Shown: positions 33,904 through 43,418, counted from the stretch's first letter. The stretch is DNA of 64,000 nt from Halalkalibacter alkalisediminis (GCF_028610705.1 NZ_JAQQWT010000001.1:62001-126000), one strand, 5' to 3'. The notes: a model not told the origin generated them from the letters alone. Program-made: numbers and translations.

Positions 33904-33944
33904 TCTTATACTTTAATACATGGCATGATGAGGGAGGTACTTCG

Positions 33945-35717
33945 TTGTTAAAAACTAGCATAAGAAATAAATTAATTGTTCTACTTCTACTAATAACGAT
34001 TATCCCTTTTGGTAGTTCGATCATTGTTACGTATTTATATACAAAAGAGTCCTTGAAGGATCAGTCCATACAAGAAAACATTAACCTGCTTTACCAAGGG
34101 AAAGTGAATATTGAGAGTTATTTAAAGGAACTCAATAACTTCACTTTCGCTTTTTATAATAATCCTGATTTTATGAACTATTTAAGAAAAAATGAAATAG
34201 GTGATTATGTGTCAAGAGGTGTCGCACATAATGTTCTTCAATCGCTCTTATATAGTGATGAGAGTGTGAATAAAGTCACGATGGCAATCGTCAAACATGA
34301 AGATTTGCTAACGGTTTCAAGGAGATCTGCTATTGCCTATTCCAGGTTAGTAAAAGCAAAAGATATTGATTATTATAAAAAAGCAAGGGAAAATCCTGCG
34401 AACCTATATATTGAACCTCTAAATGCACAGGATCGTTTCACGATTCACCGAGCATTTAGAGATGTTCCTGCAATCCATGTTCTGGCCTATGTGTCTTTAG
34501 AGATCCGACCGGATAAAATAAATGAACTAAGTAAATATCTATATCATGAAGAGGCTGAAGAATTTTACATTCTAACTCAAGAGGGACATTTAATTTATAG
34601 TTCTGAAGCAAATTCGAATGTAAATGAACAACTAGAATGGAAGGAAACGTTATTAACTGCCTCAGAATCAAATGGTACAGTAGCATGGAAGGATGAGAAC
34701 TTTGACGGTGTGATGATCTATGAAACAACCTCGGATGCAACTGGCAGTTGGATCTTAGTTAAGAGAATTCCTAATATGACACTTTATGAGAGTGCATATA
34801 GTGTGGCAATCATTAATATATTTTTTGGTGTAATTGGTTTGTCACTAGTTATATTAGCGACTTTACTAGTATCATTTAAAATAACTTCCCCCATCAGAGT
34901 CTTATTACAAAATATAAAACAAGTAGAAAAAGGGAATATGCAAGTGCAGTTTCAAACTCTTGGTACAGATGAGATCGGAGTGCTAGGAGATCGATTTAAG
35001 ACGATGATTGAAAAAATTAATCAACTGATTAATAGGGAATATAAATTGGAACTCGAAAATAAAACAAATCAACTAAAAGTGCTTCATTCGCAAATCAACC
35101 CTCACTTCTTATATAATACTTTGCAATCTATCGGGACAATGGCACTAAAAAATAAGGTGCCAGAAGTTTATACATCTCTAACCGATCTCTCTCAAATCAT
35201 GAGGTATAGCATGAATATGGAGCATGATATAGTCCCATTAGAAAAAGAGATAAATTACACAAAAGCATACATGTTATTACAGAAACAAAGGTTTGGTGAT
35301 GATTTAGAGTATCATTTAGACATAGATGAATTGGCTACCCATGTTAAAGTACCTAAGATGATTCTACAGCCTATTATTGAAAATTATTTTAAACATGGTT
35401 TTGAAGTGAGAAATCATATTGGGAAATTGACTGTAAAATGTAAGAAGAAAGATCAATATTTGTTTATCTCAATAAGTGATAATGGAATAGGTGTATCGGA
35501 ACAACGACTCAAAGAGATAAGACAACACTTATATGAAGAAAAGAATCAGAGCTTAGGTGGAGACAGTATCGGACTAAAAAATGTTTACGAGCGCCTAAAA
35601 CTCTATTATTCAGAAGAGGTTTCGTTCAAACTAAGAAGTCGTGATTCAGGAGGATTCTTAATTACAATCAGATTACCGATAGAAATGGGGTTATTACATG
35701 AAGGCGATAATCGTTGA
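33945..35717 (+). CDS. Sensor histidine kinase, YesM type
   Basis: A 590-residue membrane kinase. Two membrane segments (near residues 10-32 and about 290) flank a large extracellular sensing domain; then come a HAMP domain (SPIRVLLQNIKQVEKGNMQV), a coiled region, the histidine in HSQINPHFLYNTLQSIG, and the ATP-binding domain (MILQPIIENYFKHGFE, ISDNGIGVSE, SIGLKNVYERLKLYY). The TTG start at 33945 has AGGGAGG 7 nt upstream. This family senses extracellular sugars, often through the neighbouring binding protein, and passes phosphate to the AraC-type partner encoded next, with which it overlaps by 20 nt. Confidence 0.92.
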   Translation: MLKTSIRNKLIVLLLLITIIPFGSSIIVTYLYTKESLKDQSIQENINLLYQGKVNIESYLKELNNFTFAFYNNPDFMNYLRKNEIGDYVSRGVAHNVLQSLLYSDESVNKVTMAIVKHEDLLTVSRRSAIAYSRLVKAKDIDYYKKARENPANLYIEPLNAQDRFTIHRAFRDVPAIHVLAYVSLEIRPDKINELSKYLYHEEAEEFYILTQEGHLIYSSEANSNVNEQLEWKETLLTASESNGTVAWKDENFDGVMIYETTSDATGSWILVKRIPNMTLYESAYSVAIINIFFGVIGLSLVILATLLVSFKITSPIRVLLQNIKQVEKGNMQVQFQTLGTDEIGVLGDRFKTMIEKINQLINREYKLELENKTNQLKVLHSQINPHFLYNTLQSIGTMALKNKVPEVYTSLTDLSQIMRYSMNMEHDIVPLEKEINYTKAYMLLQKQRFGDDLEYHLDIDELATHVKVPKMILQPIIENYFKHGFEVRNHIGKLTVKCKKKDQYLFISISDNGIGVSEQRLKEIRQHLYEEKNQSLGGDSIGLKNVYERLKLYYSEEVSFKLRSRDSGGFLITIRLPIEMGLLHEGDNR

Positions 35718-37233
35718 TGATGAAAAACATGTCCGTGAAGGCCTTCTATTGTTAGCGGATTGGGATGCATTAGGGATTAAGACAGTACTAGAAGCAGCAG
35801 ATGGGGACGAGGCGATGAATTTAATTTCAGAGCATCAACCTGAAATTATTTTTACGGATATGAGTATGCCAAGGTGCGATGGCATCGATCTACTAAGGTG
35901 GATTTATGAAAGTAACCTATCCCCCAAAGTCATAGTTGTAAGTGGTTATGATGATTTTAAGTACACAAAGAACGCGATTATGTATGGGAGTTTTGATTAT
36001 ATCTTAAAGCCTATAAATCCAACTGAGTTAAACGAAACACTTTCACGTGCTGTCGTCGAATGGAGACAACAAAATAGCGCAAGACTATCTACATTAGAAA
36101 ATACCCGAGCTGTTTTAGATCATCTCCTTACGAATAGTTTGACCCAATCGAGCCTACCGGATCGTGTCACTTCACAATTGAATGTTCAAGCCTGTAAGCC
36201 TTATATAATTGCCTTATTTCCTATGGCTGGGATCGTGCAGGCAGCATTTGAAGGTAATGCAGAGCAGGCACTTGAGACAGTGATTGAGACGTGCAATGAT
36301 TTCTTGTCAAAAGGAAATCACCAGGGGGTAGCCTTTCAAAACATGAACAAGGATGAAGAAATGGTTGTGTTGTTTTGGGAGAGTCATGATGTAAGGAAAG
36401 TGATCGATCTAGTTGTTCAAAACGTTAAAGATAAAACCAACAGAACGTGTGCAGTTGTTGTAGGACGTTCTAGTGATCAGCTAAAGGATGCTTATGAATT
36501 CGCTAATAACGCATTAGCGACGTTGGATTTACGCCATTTAACCGTACAAGCTAACGAGGGTGATCATCTTGATCTAGTATACCTTTTTGATTACTCAGAA
36601 GAAGTTAAATGGTCTATTCAAAGTGGAAGTATTGAACAACTAGAACGCATTTTAGATGACATTTTTGGCAGGATCGAGAACATAGGTCACTTTACTTTTG
36701 GACAGTTAGAAATATGGGAAGCACAATTTGCTATTTTAAAAGACCATTGGTTAAAAGAGTATGAAATTAATCTTATTGATTCCGTTTATAGGGGAAATCA
36801 CTATTGGGATCATAACGGTCAGTTTTCTTTTTCTCTTTTCAAAGAAGAGAAGAAGAAAGAATTTTATGAACTTATGAAACTGGTGTATGATTGTAAGTTT
36901 TTAACAGAGAAAAACACTGTTCAGATGATTGAGGAATACGTTAGACAAAATTATCAAAAAGACATTAAGTTGCAAGAAATAGCCGATCGTTTTTTTCTGA
37001 GTAGAGAGTATATTTCGAGGAAATTTAAACAAGAGTATCACGAAACTATTACCGATTACGTGACGAAAATCAGGATAGAAAAAGCGAAGGAATTATTAGG
37101 AAATCCTTTTTTAAAGATCTACGAAATTGCCGAAACCGTTGGATATCATAACGATAAATACTTTATAAAGGTATTTAAGAAACGAGAAGGTCAAACACCT
37201 AAGGAATATAGATCATCCTTACAAAGCCACTAG
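35698..37233 (+). CDS. Response regulator with AraC-type DNA-binding domain, YesN type
   Basis: A 511-residue regulator. Receiver domain at the N-terminus (AIIVDDEKHVREGL, phospho-acceptor Asp in IIFTDMSMPRCDG, and the IVVSGYDDFKY and YILKPINPTEL motifs), a middle region of about 270 residues, and two C-terminal AraC helix-turn-helix units (IKLQEIADRFFLSREYISRKFK; KIYEIAETVGYHNDKYFIKVFK). It should activate the ABC transporter and perhaps the downstream catabolic genes when the kinase is stimulated. It overlaps the kinase gene, so the pair is co-expressed. Confidence 0.92.
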   Translation: MKAIIVDDEKHVREGLLLLADWDALGIKTVLEAADGDEAMNLISEHQPEIIFTDMSMPRCDGIDLLRWIYESNLSPKVIVVSGYDDFKYTKNAIMYGSFDYILKPINPTELNETLSRAVVEWRQQNSARLSTLENTRAVLDHLLTNSLTQSSLPDRVTSQLNVQACKPYIIALFPMAGIVQAAFEGNAEQALETVIETCNDFLSKGNHQGVAFQNMNKDEEMVVLFWESHDVRKVIDLVVQNVKDKTNRTCAVVVGRSSDQLKDAYEFANNALATLDLRHLTVQANEGDHLDLVYLFDYSEEVKWSIQSGSIEQLERILDDIFGRIENIGHFTFGQLEIWEAQFAILKDHWLKEYEINLIDSVYRGNHYWDHNGQFSFSLFKEEKKKEFYELMKLVYDCKFLTEKNTVQMIEEYVRQNYQKDIKLQEIADRFFLSREYISRKFKQEYHETITDYVTKIRIEKAKELLGNPFLKIYEIAETVGYHNDKYFIKVFKKREGQTPKEYRSSLQSH

Positions 37234-37332
37234 TTTGTTTGTGAGGATGGAATTTTTTAATAAAAAATCATTTTTACTATTGTTATTATACGAGTTTTAG
37301 ATTATCCTAAAAGGGCAAAAGCTTTCTGTTTC

Positions 37333-37346
37333 AGAAAGCGCTGTCA
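37333..37346 (+). promoter_or_regulatory. cre-like site before the LacI-family gene
   Basis: AGAAAGCGCTGTCA matches TGWAANCGNTNWCA except at the first base. It could bind CcpA, or the LacI-family product itself. Confidence 0.45.
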
Positions 37347-37377
37347 ATTGTGGTGCATCCTTGATAAAGGAGGAGCT

Positions 37378-38367
37378 ATGGCAACGATAGAAGATGTGGC
37401 TAAGAAGGCTGGATTATCAAGGTCAACGGTTTCAAGGGTCATTAACCGTCATCCTTATGTAACAGAGGAAAAGAAAAAGTTGGTCTATGATGCTATGAGA
37501 GAATTAGAGTATTATCCTAATTCATCGGCACAAAGATTGAGAACGCAAAAGACAGATACGATTGCTGTACTCGTTCCTCGTCTAACGAATCCGTTTTTTC
37601 CTTTTTTAATAGAGGGGTTAGAAATGGTAGCGGTAGATCATGGTTTTCAATTATTAATCTGTCAAACGCATCAAGACAAAGAAAAAGAGCTTAGTTTTTT
37701 AAATTTGCTACAAACAAAGCAAGTAGATGGTCTCATTTTCACTTCAATTGAAAACGATTGGGATACGATTTCTTCCTTTAAAGAGTGTGGGCCAATTATC
37801 CTTTGTAATGAATATAGATCGGAGGCTACTTTTCCGGTTGTAAGGCTTAATCAGGTTAAAGGAAGTTATTTAGGTACTCGTCATTTAATTGAGAAAGGCC
37901 ATCAGAAGATTGCTTATTGTGGTGGAACGACAAGCGAACTTGGAATTGATCGCGAAAAAGGATTTAGGAAGGCTGTCAAGGAATTTGATCTTGAGGTAAG
38001 AGAAGATTGGATCTTTCGTGATCCTTTTAGTATTGAATGTGGTAAAAGAGTTTTAAGAGAAATCAGAGCAATGGAAGACCGACCTACAGCCATCTTTACA
38101 GGTAGTGATGAAATTGCAGCTGGAATTATTAAAGAAGCAAAAAATTTAGGTGTTAACATTCCAGAAGACATTGCAGTAATTGGTTTCGATGATCAACCGA
38201 TTGCGGAATTAATGGAACCCACATTGACAACAATTAGGCAACCTACTAAAGAGATGGGTCAAAAAACGATGGAGCTCATGCTTGCTATGTTAAATAATCA
38301 AGCTATTATCCACGAGAAACACGTGATTGAATTACCGATACAAGTAATTAGTAGAGAATCGGTTTAA
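37378..38367 (+). CDS. LacI-family regulator of the 3-keto-sugar-type operon
   Basis: A 329-residue LacI/GalR regulator: helix-turn-helix ATIEDVAKKAGLSRSTVSRVINR, hinge SAQRLRTQKTD, then the effector domain (IAVLVPRLTNPFFPFLIEGL; QVDGLIFTSIEN; TAIFTGSDEIAAGIIKEAKNLGV; TTIRQPTKEMGQKTMELM). The start is ATG 37378 with AAGGAGGAG; an earlier GTG frame start is ignored. Four tandem 14-15-bp elements with a central CG lie right after the gene, before thuA, and are the natural candidates for its binding sites. It likely represses the thuA operon until its sugar ligand arrives. Confidence 0.88.
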   Translation: MATIEDVAKKAGLSRSTVSRVINRHPYVTEEKKKLVYDAMRELEYYPNSSAQRLRTQKTDTIAVLVPRLTNPFFPFLIEGLEMVAVDHGFQLLICQTHQDKEKELSFLNLLQTKQVDGLIFTSIENDWDTISSFKECGPIILCNEYRSEATFPVVRLNQVKGSYLGTRHLIEKGHQKIAYCGGTTSELGIDREKGFRKAVKEFDLEVREDWIFRDPFSIECGKRVLREIRAMEDRPTAIFTGSDEIAAGIIKEAKNLGVNIPEDIAVIGFDDQPIAELMEPTLTTIRQPTKEMGQKTMELMLAMLNNQAIIHEKHVIELPIQVISRESV

Positions 38368-38379
38368 TGCACCTATCTA

Positions 38380-38460
38380 TGGGAACGATTTCATATTTAT
38401 GAGAACGATCCCATAGTTGGAAATCTGAGAACGATCCCACATGTGTGAGATCGATTCCAG
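38380..38460. repeat. Four tandem LacI-type operators before the thuA operon
   Basis: Copies TGGGAACGATTTCAT (38380), TGAGAACGATCCCAT (38400), TGAGAACGATCCCAC (38426) and TGAGATCGATTCCAG (38446) begin 20, 26 and 20 nt apart, about two helical turns. The core TGAGAACGATCCCA is an imperfect palindrome around CG, as in LacI-family operators. It does not fit the CcpA cre consensus. Confidence 0.75.
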
Positions 38461-38496
38461 AAAGTAGATGAAGATTAAAATATAGGAGGAATAAAC

Positions 38497-39219
38497 ATGT
38501 TAAACGTAACAGTATGGAATGAAAACCGCCATGAGCAAAAGAATCCGGTCGTACGAGATATTTATCCAGAGGGAATACACGGTGCTATTGCTAATTTCTT
38601 AAAAGAAGATCAGATTGAGGTAAAAACAGCAACACTAGATGAGCTTGAACATGGACTAACGGCAGAAGTTCTAACTAATACCGATGTTCTAATATGGTGG
38701 GGCCATCTTGCTCACGATGAAGTAGATGATGCCATTGTTGAAAAAGTGAAGAAAAGAGTATTAGAAGGAATGGGGTTAATTGTTCTTCATTCAGGTCACT
38801 TTTCTAAAATTTTCAAAACGTTAATGGGAACAAGTTGTGATTTAAAATGGCGCGAAGCAGATGATAAGGAACGCATTTGGATCATAGACCCAAGTCATCC
38901 AATTGTAGATGGAATTGGTGAATACATCGAGCTTGAAAAAGAAGAAATGTATGGAGAGCACTTTGATATTCCAGCACCTGATGAACTAATCATGATGAGT
39001 TGGTTTGAGGGAGGAGAAGTGTTCAGAAGTGGTTGTACGTACCAACGAGGAAATGGAAAGATCTTTTACTTTCGTCCTGGGCATGAGACGTACCCAACGT
39101 ATCATAATAAAGAAATTCAACACGTAATCAAAAACGCAGTTCATTGGGCAAAGCCGGTTAATCGTTCTTATCCTGTTTATGGTAATGCTAAGCCGCTTGA
39201 GGAGATTAAGGCTAAGTAG
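38497..39219 (+). CDS. ThuA-like protein (trehalose utilisation family)
   Basis: A 240-residue single-domain ThuA protein, a class I glutamine-amidotransferase-like fold. Recognisable pieces are [77 protein letters not shown] and [15 protein letters not shown], which are family hallmarks. ThuA proteins occur with sugar oxidoreductases in trehalose and 3-keto-glycoside pathways; their exact reaction was long unknown. It is the first gene of an operon with two Gfo/Idh/MocA dehydrogenases and a TIM-barrel isomerase. The start ATG has AGGAGGAA 6 nt upstream. Confidence 0.9.
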   Translation: MLNVTVWNENRHEQKNPVVRDIYPEGIHGAIANFLKEDQIEVKTATLDELEHGLTAEVLTNTDVLIWWGHLAHDEVDDAIVEKVKKRVLEGMGLIVLHSGHFSKIFKTLMGTSCDLKWREADDKERIWIIDPSHPIVDGIGEYIELEKEEMYGEHFDIPAPDELIMMSWFEGGEVFRSGCTYQRGNGKIFYFRPGHETYPTYHNKEIQHVIKNAVHWAKPVNRSYPVYGNAKPLEEIKAK

Positions 39220-39291
39220 GAGTAATAGCCTTATTTTTAGTAAACACATGAGAGATCTAATTAGAAACTAATAACTAGGGGGAATTTAAAC

Positions 39292-40317
39292 ATGAATAAA
39301 TTAAAAGTAGCTGTTATCGGTTGTGGGAGCATTGCTAAGCACCGTCACTTACCTGAGTATGCAAATAATAAAGATGTAGAAATTGTGGCTGTTTGCGATA
39401 TTGTTGAAGAAAGGGTAAAGGAATTTGCAGACCAGTATCAAGCAACAGCTTATACAAGTTATCAAGAGTTACTTGCAAGTCCTTCGATTGATGCAGTAAG
39501 TGTTTGTACACCAAACTATTTACATGCACCAATTTCAATTGCAGCTTTACAAGCGGGCAAACATGTTCTTTGTGAAAAGCCAATGGCAACATCACGCTTG
39601 GATGCAGAGAACATGATTAAGGCAGCACAAGAAAACAACAAAAAGATCATGATTGCCCATAATCAACGTTTTGTGCCATCACATCAAAAAGCTCGACAAT
39701 TAATTGAAAACGGAGAAGTTGGAAAAATATACAGCTTCCGTACTGCGTTTGGCCATGGTGGTCCTGAAGGTTGGAGTGCGGACGGAGCCGAAAGTTGGTT
39801 CTTTAAAAAAGAACAAGCTTTCATAGGTGCTATGGGAGACCTAGGTGTGCATAAAACAGATTTGTTAAGATTCATCTTAGGTGAAGAATTTGTTGAAGTT
39901 GGTGCGTTTATTGAAACGAGTGCAAAGGCTAATGCAGATGTGGATGACACGGCTGTATGTGTATTAAAAACAGAAAGTGGGATTGTTGGAACATTGGCGG
40001 CTAGCTGGTCTTATGTTTCAAAAGAAGATAATTCAACGATTATCTACGGTGAAAATGCGATTCTTCGTTTAGAAGATGATCCAATTAATTCTCTTGTTGT
40101 TCAATATAAGAGTGGAGAAGTCGTTAAATATGAGCTTGGTGGTATTCAAACAAATGATTCTGGTGGTCAAACAAACACACAAGTCATTGATCAATTTGTT
40201 AACGCAATTATTCAAGATGTGGAACCAGCTGTTTCAGGGGAAGAAGGGATGAAATCTCTACAAGTTGTTTTATCTGCTCTTCAATCTAACGAAACGAAAC
40301 AAATAGTTAGTTTTTAA
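39292..40317 (+). CDS. Gfo/Idh/MocA-family sugar dehydrogenase (first of two)
   Basis: A 341-residue NAD(P)-dependent oxidoreductase. The N-terminal Rossmann fold has VAVIGCGSIAKHRHLPEY and AVCDIVEE; the family lysine motif is LCEKPMATSR; the C-terminal sheet domain contains GAMGDLGVHKTDLLRFILG with the catalytic-region Asp and His. Such enzymes oxidise a sugar or cyclitol hydroxyl. The paired paralogue 12 nt downstream and the TIM-barrel protein suggest oxidation at C3 of a glucoside followed by epimerisation or cleavage. Substrate remains inferred. Confidence 0.9.
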   Translation: MNKLKVAVIGCGSIAKHRHLPEYANNKDVEIVAVCDIVEERVKEFADQYQATAYTSYQELLASPSIDAVSVCTPNYLHAPISIAALQAGKHVLCEKPMATSRLDAENMIKAAQENNKKIMIAHNQRFVPSHQKARQLIENGEVGKIYSFRTAFGHGGPEGWSADGAESWFFKKEQAFIGAMGDLGVHKTDLLRFILGEEFVEVGAFIETSAKANADVDDTAVCVLKTESGIVGTLAASWSYVSKEDNSTIIYGENAILRLEDDPINSLVVQYKSGEVVKYELGGIQTNDSGGQTNTQVIDQFVNAIIQDVEPAVSGEEGMKSLQVVLSALQSNETKQIVSF

Positions 40318-40329
40318 AAGGAGAATCAC

Positions 40330-41370
40330 ATGAGTAAAATTAAAATGGGAATCATTGGTGCTGGAGGAATTGCTCAGGATCGCCACATTCCAGCGTACCT
40401 TCAATTAACCGATTCTGTCGCTCTCGAAGCAGTTTGTGACGTGAATATGGAAACAGCGCATACAGTTGCTCGAAAATTTGGGATAAACAAAGTGTTTACC
40501 GAATACAAGGAATTATTAAGTGAAGTTGATGCGGTTACCATTTGTACCCCAAACAAGTTCCATGCGGAAATTACCATAGCAGCTTTAAAGGCGGGTGTCC
40601 ATGTTTTTTGTGAGAAACCAATGGCTTTAAACACAGAAGAGTGTGAAGCAATGATAGAGGCAGCTGAACAATCAAGTAATGTATTGGCGATTGGCTATCA
40701 TTATCGTTTTATGAAAGATTCTCGTGCAGCCAAAAAGGCGATTTTAGCAAATGAAATTGGGGACCCGATTGTAGCTAGAGCACAGGCATTAAGAAGAAGA
40801 AAAGTACCGGGGTGGGGCGTTTTCACGAATAAAGAACTCCAAGGAGGAGGAAGTCTTATTGACTGGGGTTGTCACTTCTTAGATTTGTCTCTTTGGTTAC
40901 TAGGAAATCCGAAACCTGTTGAAGTTATGGGGAAGGCGTATAACCACTTAAGTAAGATGCCAAATCAAGTGAATCAATGGGGAACGTTTAACCATGAAAC
41001 ATTTGAAGTAGATGATCATGTTACAGCCTATATTACATTCGAAAATGGAGCATCTATGCTGTTTGAAACGTCTTGGGCAGCGAATATTAAAGAGGATGTG
41101 GAGAGAGTTAGTATTTCTGGGCTAACAGGAGGCGTTGATTTGTTTCCATTTGAACTTAATCAAGCCAAACATGGCATGCTCATGAACAGTCAGGCAAACT
41201 GGATACCAGGTGAGGAAAATCCGGGGCTTGATCAAGTTAGAAATTTTATTGAGACGTGTTTAGGAAAAGAGGAGCTTGTCGTTAAACCTGAAGAGGCTTT
41301 ACAAGTCTCGAAAATTATAGATGCGATTTACTTAAGTAGTGAGACAGGCAAGAGTATTAAGTTAGCATAG
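40330..41370 (+). CDS. Gfo/Idh/MocA-family sugar dehydrogenase (second of two)
   Basis: A 346-residue paralogue with MGIIGAGGIAQDRHIPAYL at the nucleotide site, CEKPMALNTEE and GGGSLIDWGCHFLDLSLWLLG in the catalytic region. The Trp-rich substrate-side stretch (GWGVFTNKEL; QWGTFNHETFE) differs from the first enzyme, so the two probably act on different substrates or in opposite directions. It begins 12 nt after the first gene, with AAAAGGAGAA as ribosome site, and is followed by the isomerase gene after 12 nt. The tight spacing supports one transcript. Confidence 0.9.
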   Translation: MSKIKMGIIGAGGIAQDRHIPAYLQLTDSVALEAVCDVNMETAHTVARKFGINKVFTEYKELLSEVDAVTICTPNKFHAEITIAALKAGVHVFCEKPMALNTEECEAMIEAAEQSSNVLAIGYHYRFMKDSRAAKKAILANEIGDPIVARAQALRRRKVPGWGVFTNKELQGGGSLIDWGCHFLDLSLWLLGNPKPVEVMGKAYNHLSKMPNQVNQWGTFNHETFEVDDHVTAYITFENGASMLFETSWAANIKEDVERVSISGLTGGVDLFPFELNQAKHGMLMNSQANWIPGEENPGLDQVRNFIETCLGKEELVVKPEEALQVSKIIDAIYLSSETGKSIKLA

Positions 41371-41382
41371 AGGAGGATGACA

Positions 41383-42351
41383 ATGAAGTTAGGCGTCTTT
41401 ACTGTATTGTTTTCAGAAAAAAAGTTTGATGAGATGCTAGATTATGTTAAAGCTGCTGGTGTTAAGGCCGTTGAAATCGGAACAGGTGGCTATCCTGGGA
41501 ACGCTCATTGTGACATAGATGCTCTTCTTGAAAGTGAAGAGTTACGTAAGGAATACTTAGAAAAGGTATCGTCTCGAGGACTAGAGATTAGTGCATTCAG
41601 CTGTCATGGTAACCCGATATCTCCAGATTCCTCATTTGCCAAAGACTCACATGAGGCTTTAGTTAAGACCATTAGACTAGCAAGTCTTATGAGAGTACCT
41701 GTTGTAAATTGTTTTTCAGGGACAGCTGGTGATCATGAAGGGGCAAAATATCCGAACTGGCCTGTTACACCATGGCCGAACGAATATGGTGACGTTTTAA
41801 AATGGCAGTGGGAAGAAAAGTTAATTCCATATTGGCAGGAGTGGGGCCAGTTTGCCAAAGATCATAATGTGAAAATTGGCTTAGAGCTTCATGGCGGATT
41901 CTTAGTTCATACACCTTATACCCTTCTAAAATTAAGAGAAGAAACATGTGACGCCATTGGTGCAAATCTTGATCCAAGTCACTTATGGTGGCAAGGCATT
42001 GATCCTGTAGCTGCGATTAAAATCTTAGGAAAAGCGAATGCGATTCATCATTTTCATGCGAAGGATACGTATATTGACCAAGACAATGTTAACATGTATG
42101 GATTAATTGATATGCAGCCTTATGGAGAAGTACAAACGAGAGCTTGGACATTCCGTTCAGTTGGATGTGGTCACAGCATTCAAGAGTGGTCAGATATGAT
42201 CAGTGCCCTGCGTACGTTTGGGTATGATTATGTCGTTAGTATTGAACATGAAGATCCAATCATGTCAATTGAAGAAGGGTTTACTAGAGCCGTAAAGAAC
42301 CTGAATTCGATCTTAATAGAAGAGAAACCTTCTGATATGTGGTGGGCTTAA
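41383..42351 (+). CDS. TIM-barrel sugar isomerase/epimerase
   Basis: A 322-residue protein of the xylose-isomerase-like TIM-barrel family (sugar phosphate isomerase/epimerase, AP endonuclease 2 fold). The metal-binding residues can be placed at Glu in IGLELHGG, Asp/His in NLDPSHLWWQG, His in HHFHAKDTY and Glu in VVSIEHEDP. In 3-keto-glycoside systems such as the E. coli ycj operon, a protein of this type works beside a Gfo/Idh/MocA glucoside dehydrogenase. Two in-frame ATGs exist; 41383 is 6 nt from GGAGG, whereas 41377 touches it. It is the last gene of the operon. Confidence 0.9.
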   Translation: MKLGVFTVLFSEKKFDEMLDYVKAAGVKAVEIGTGGYPGNAHCDIDALLESEELRKEYLEKVSSRGLEISAFSCHGNPISPDSSFAKDSHEALVKTIRLASLMRVPVVNCFSGTAGDHEGAKYPNWPVTPWPNEYGDVLKWQWEEKLIPYWQEWGQFAKDHNVKIGLELHGGFLVHTPYTLLKLREETCDAIGANLDPSHLWWQGIDPVAAIKILGKANAIHHFHAKDTYIDQDNVNMYGLIDMQPYGEVQTRAWTFRSVGCGHSIQEWSDMISALRTFGYDYVVSIEHEDPIMSIEEGFTRAVKNLNSILIEEKPSDMWWA

Positions 42352-42401
42352 CCACCTTAAATATAAATAAAGTGCGAGTGAGAACATTTAATAGTAATCC
42401 T

Positions 42402-42435
42402 AGGACATAACCCTATAAGGTTATGTCCTTTAATG
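42402..42435 (+). terminator. Terminator after the thuA operon
   Basis: AGGACATAACC (42402-42412) pairs exactly with GGTTATGTCCT (42419-42429), followed by TTAAT. Confidence 0.8.
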
Positions 42436-42542
42436 ATTTTTGATTTCTCTCATTTTAAATAATCTAACACTCTTTTCTGCATTTTTTGTTGCCTGGTGTT
42501 ATGATGAATGTAGTTGATGTCATTTTTATGGAGGATTATTAT

Positions 42543-43292
42543 ATGGTTAAATCTGTAGATAGAGCTTTACAGCTTATTCATTTAGTAAGTCAGAATAAAG
42601 AAGGACGCGGAGTAACGGAGCTAGCTACACATCTAGATCTAAATAAAAGTTCTATTTTCAAGTTACTAAGTACACTTGTGAGCCATGGATATATTGAACA
42701 AGATCCAAACACGAAAAAGTATCGTCTTGGTTATAAATATTTAGAACTTAGTTCGATATTACTTGAATCAATTGATCTGAGAACGGAAGCAAAACCGTTT
42801 CTTGAAGAATTGGAATCGCTGACGAATGAAGTGATCCATTTGGTTGTTTATGACCAAGGTGAAGTGATTTATATTGAGAAGTTAGAAGGTAGTGAAACAT
42901 TACGGACGCATTCTAAAGTAGGTAGGAGGGCTCCAATGCATTGCACCAGTGTTGGAAAGGTCATACTTGCTCATTTACCAGAACATGAGGTCTCAGCCAT
43001 CATTGATAAATATGGGTTGCCAAGACATACTGAAAAAACGATAACGGATCGAGACCAGTTCTTACTTGAATTACAAAAAATAAAACGGAAAGGCTTTGGA
43101 GTTGAAGTTGAAGAGAATGAGGCTGGGATTTCTTGCATGGCGACACCTATTTTTGATAATCGTGGAAAAATTGTAGCAGCGGTTAGTATTTCTGGACCTT
43201 CAACTAGGTTAACGAAAGAACGCATTGAGAGACTAAGTTCAATTCTTATTGAAGTAGGTAGTAAAATTTCGCGTCGTCTTGGATTTTATTAA
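42543..43292 (+). CDS. IclR-family regulator
   Basis: A 249-residue regulator: N-terminal winged helix (VKSVDRALQLIHLVSQ; GVTELATHLDLNKSSIFKLLSTLVSHGYIEQD) and a C-terminal effector domain (VIYIEKLEGSETLRTHSKVGRRAPMHCTSVGKVILAHL; ENEAGISCMATPIFD). IclR proteins commonly govern glyoxylate and aromatic or C2 metabolism. Downstream lies malate synthase G, and between the two is a GGAAAC/GTTTCC palindrome resembling IclR sites, so this gene likely controls glcB. ATG 42543 with ATGGAGGA upstream is preferred to an earlier in-frame start. Confidence 0.9.
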   Translation: MVKSVDRALQLIHLVSQNKEGRGVTELATHLDLNKSSIFKLLSTLVSHGYIEQDPNTKKYRLGYKYLELSSILLESIDLRTEAKPFLEELESLTNEVIHLVVYDQGEVIYIEKLEGSETLRTHSKVGRRAPMHCTSVGKVILAHLPEHEVSAIIDKYGLPRHTEKTITDRDQFLLELQKIKRKGFGVEVEENEAGISCMATPIFDNRGKIVAAVSISGPSTRLTKERIERLSSILIEVGSKISRRLGFY

Positions 43293-43322
43293 ACGAGCTA
43301 GAGTAGATCCTAGCTTGTTTTC
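43289..43322 (+). terminator. Terminator after the IclR gene
   Basis: AAACGAGCTAG and CTAGCTTGTTT form a stem around a short loop at the gene end, with T residues at its 3' side. Confidence 0.6.
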
Positions 43323-43418
43323 ATTGAAAAAAGAAAGTAGAGATAGAAAACAAACTGAAGGAAATTTCAGAAAAATGATTGAAATGAAAAGGCCTTCATG
43401 TTACTCTTTATTTAAATA

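Noticed and set aside
38380-38460. Reading the tandem operator array as CcpA cre sites
   Set aside because: TGAGAACGATCCCA violates the cre consensus at positions 3 and 4 and near the end; a dedicated LacI-type regulator fits better.
38380-38460. CRISPR array
   Set aside because: Repeats are 14-15 bp with 5-11-nt gaps, far below CRISPR sizes; no cas genes were seen in the window.
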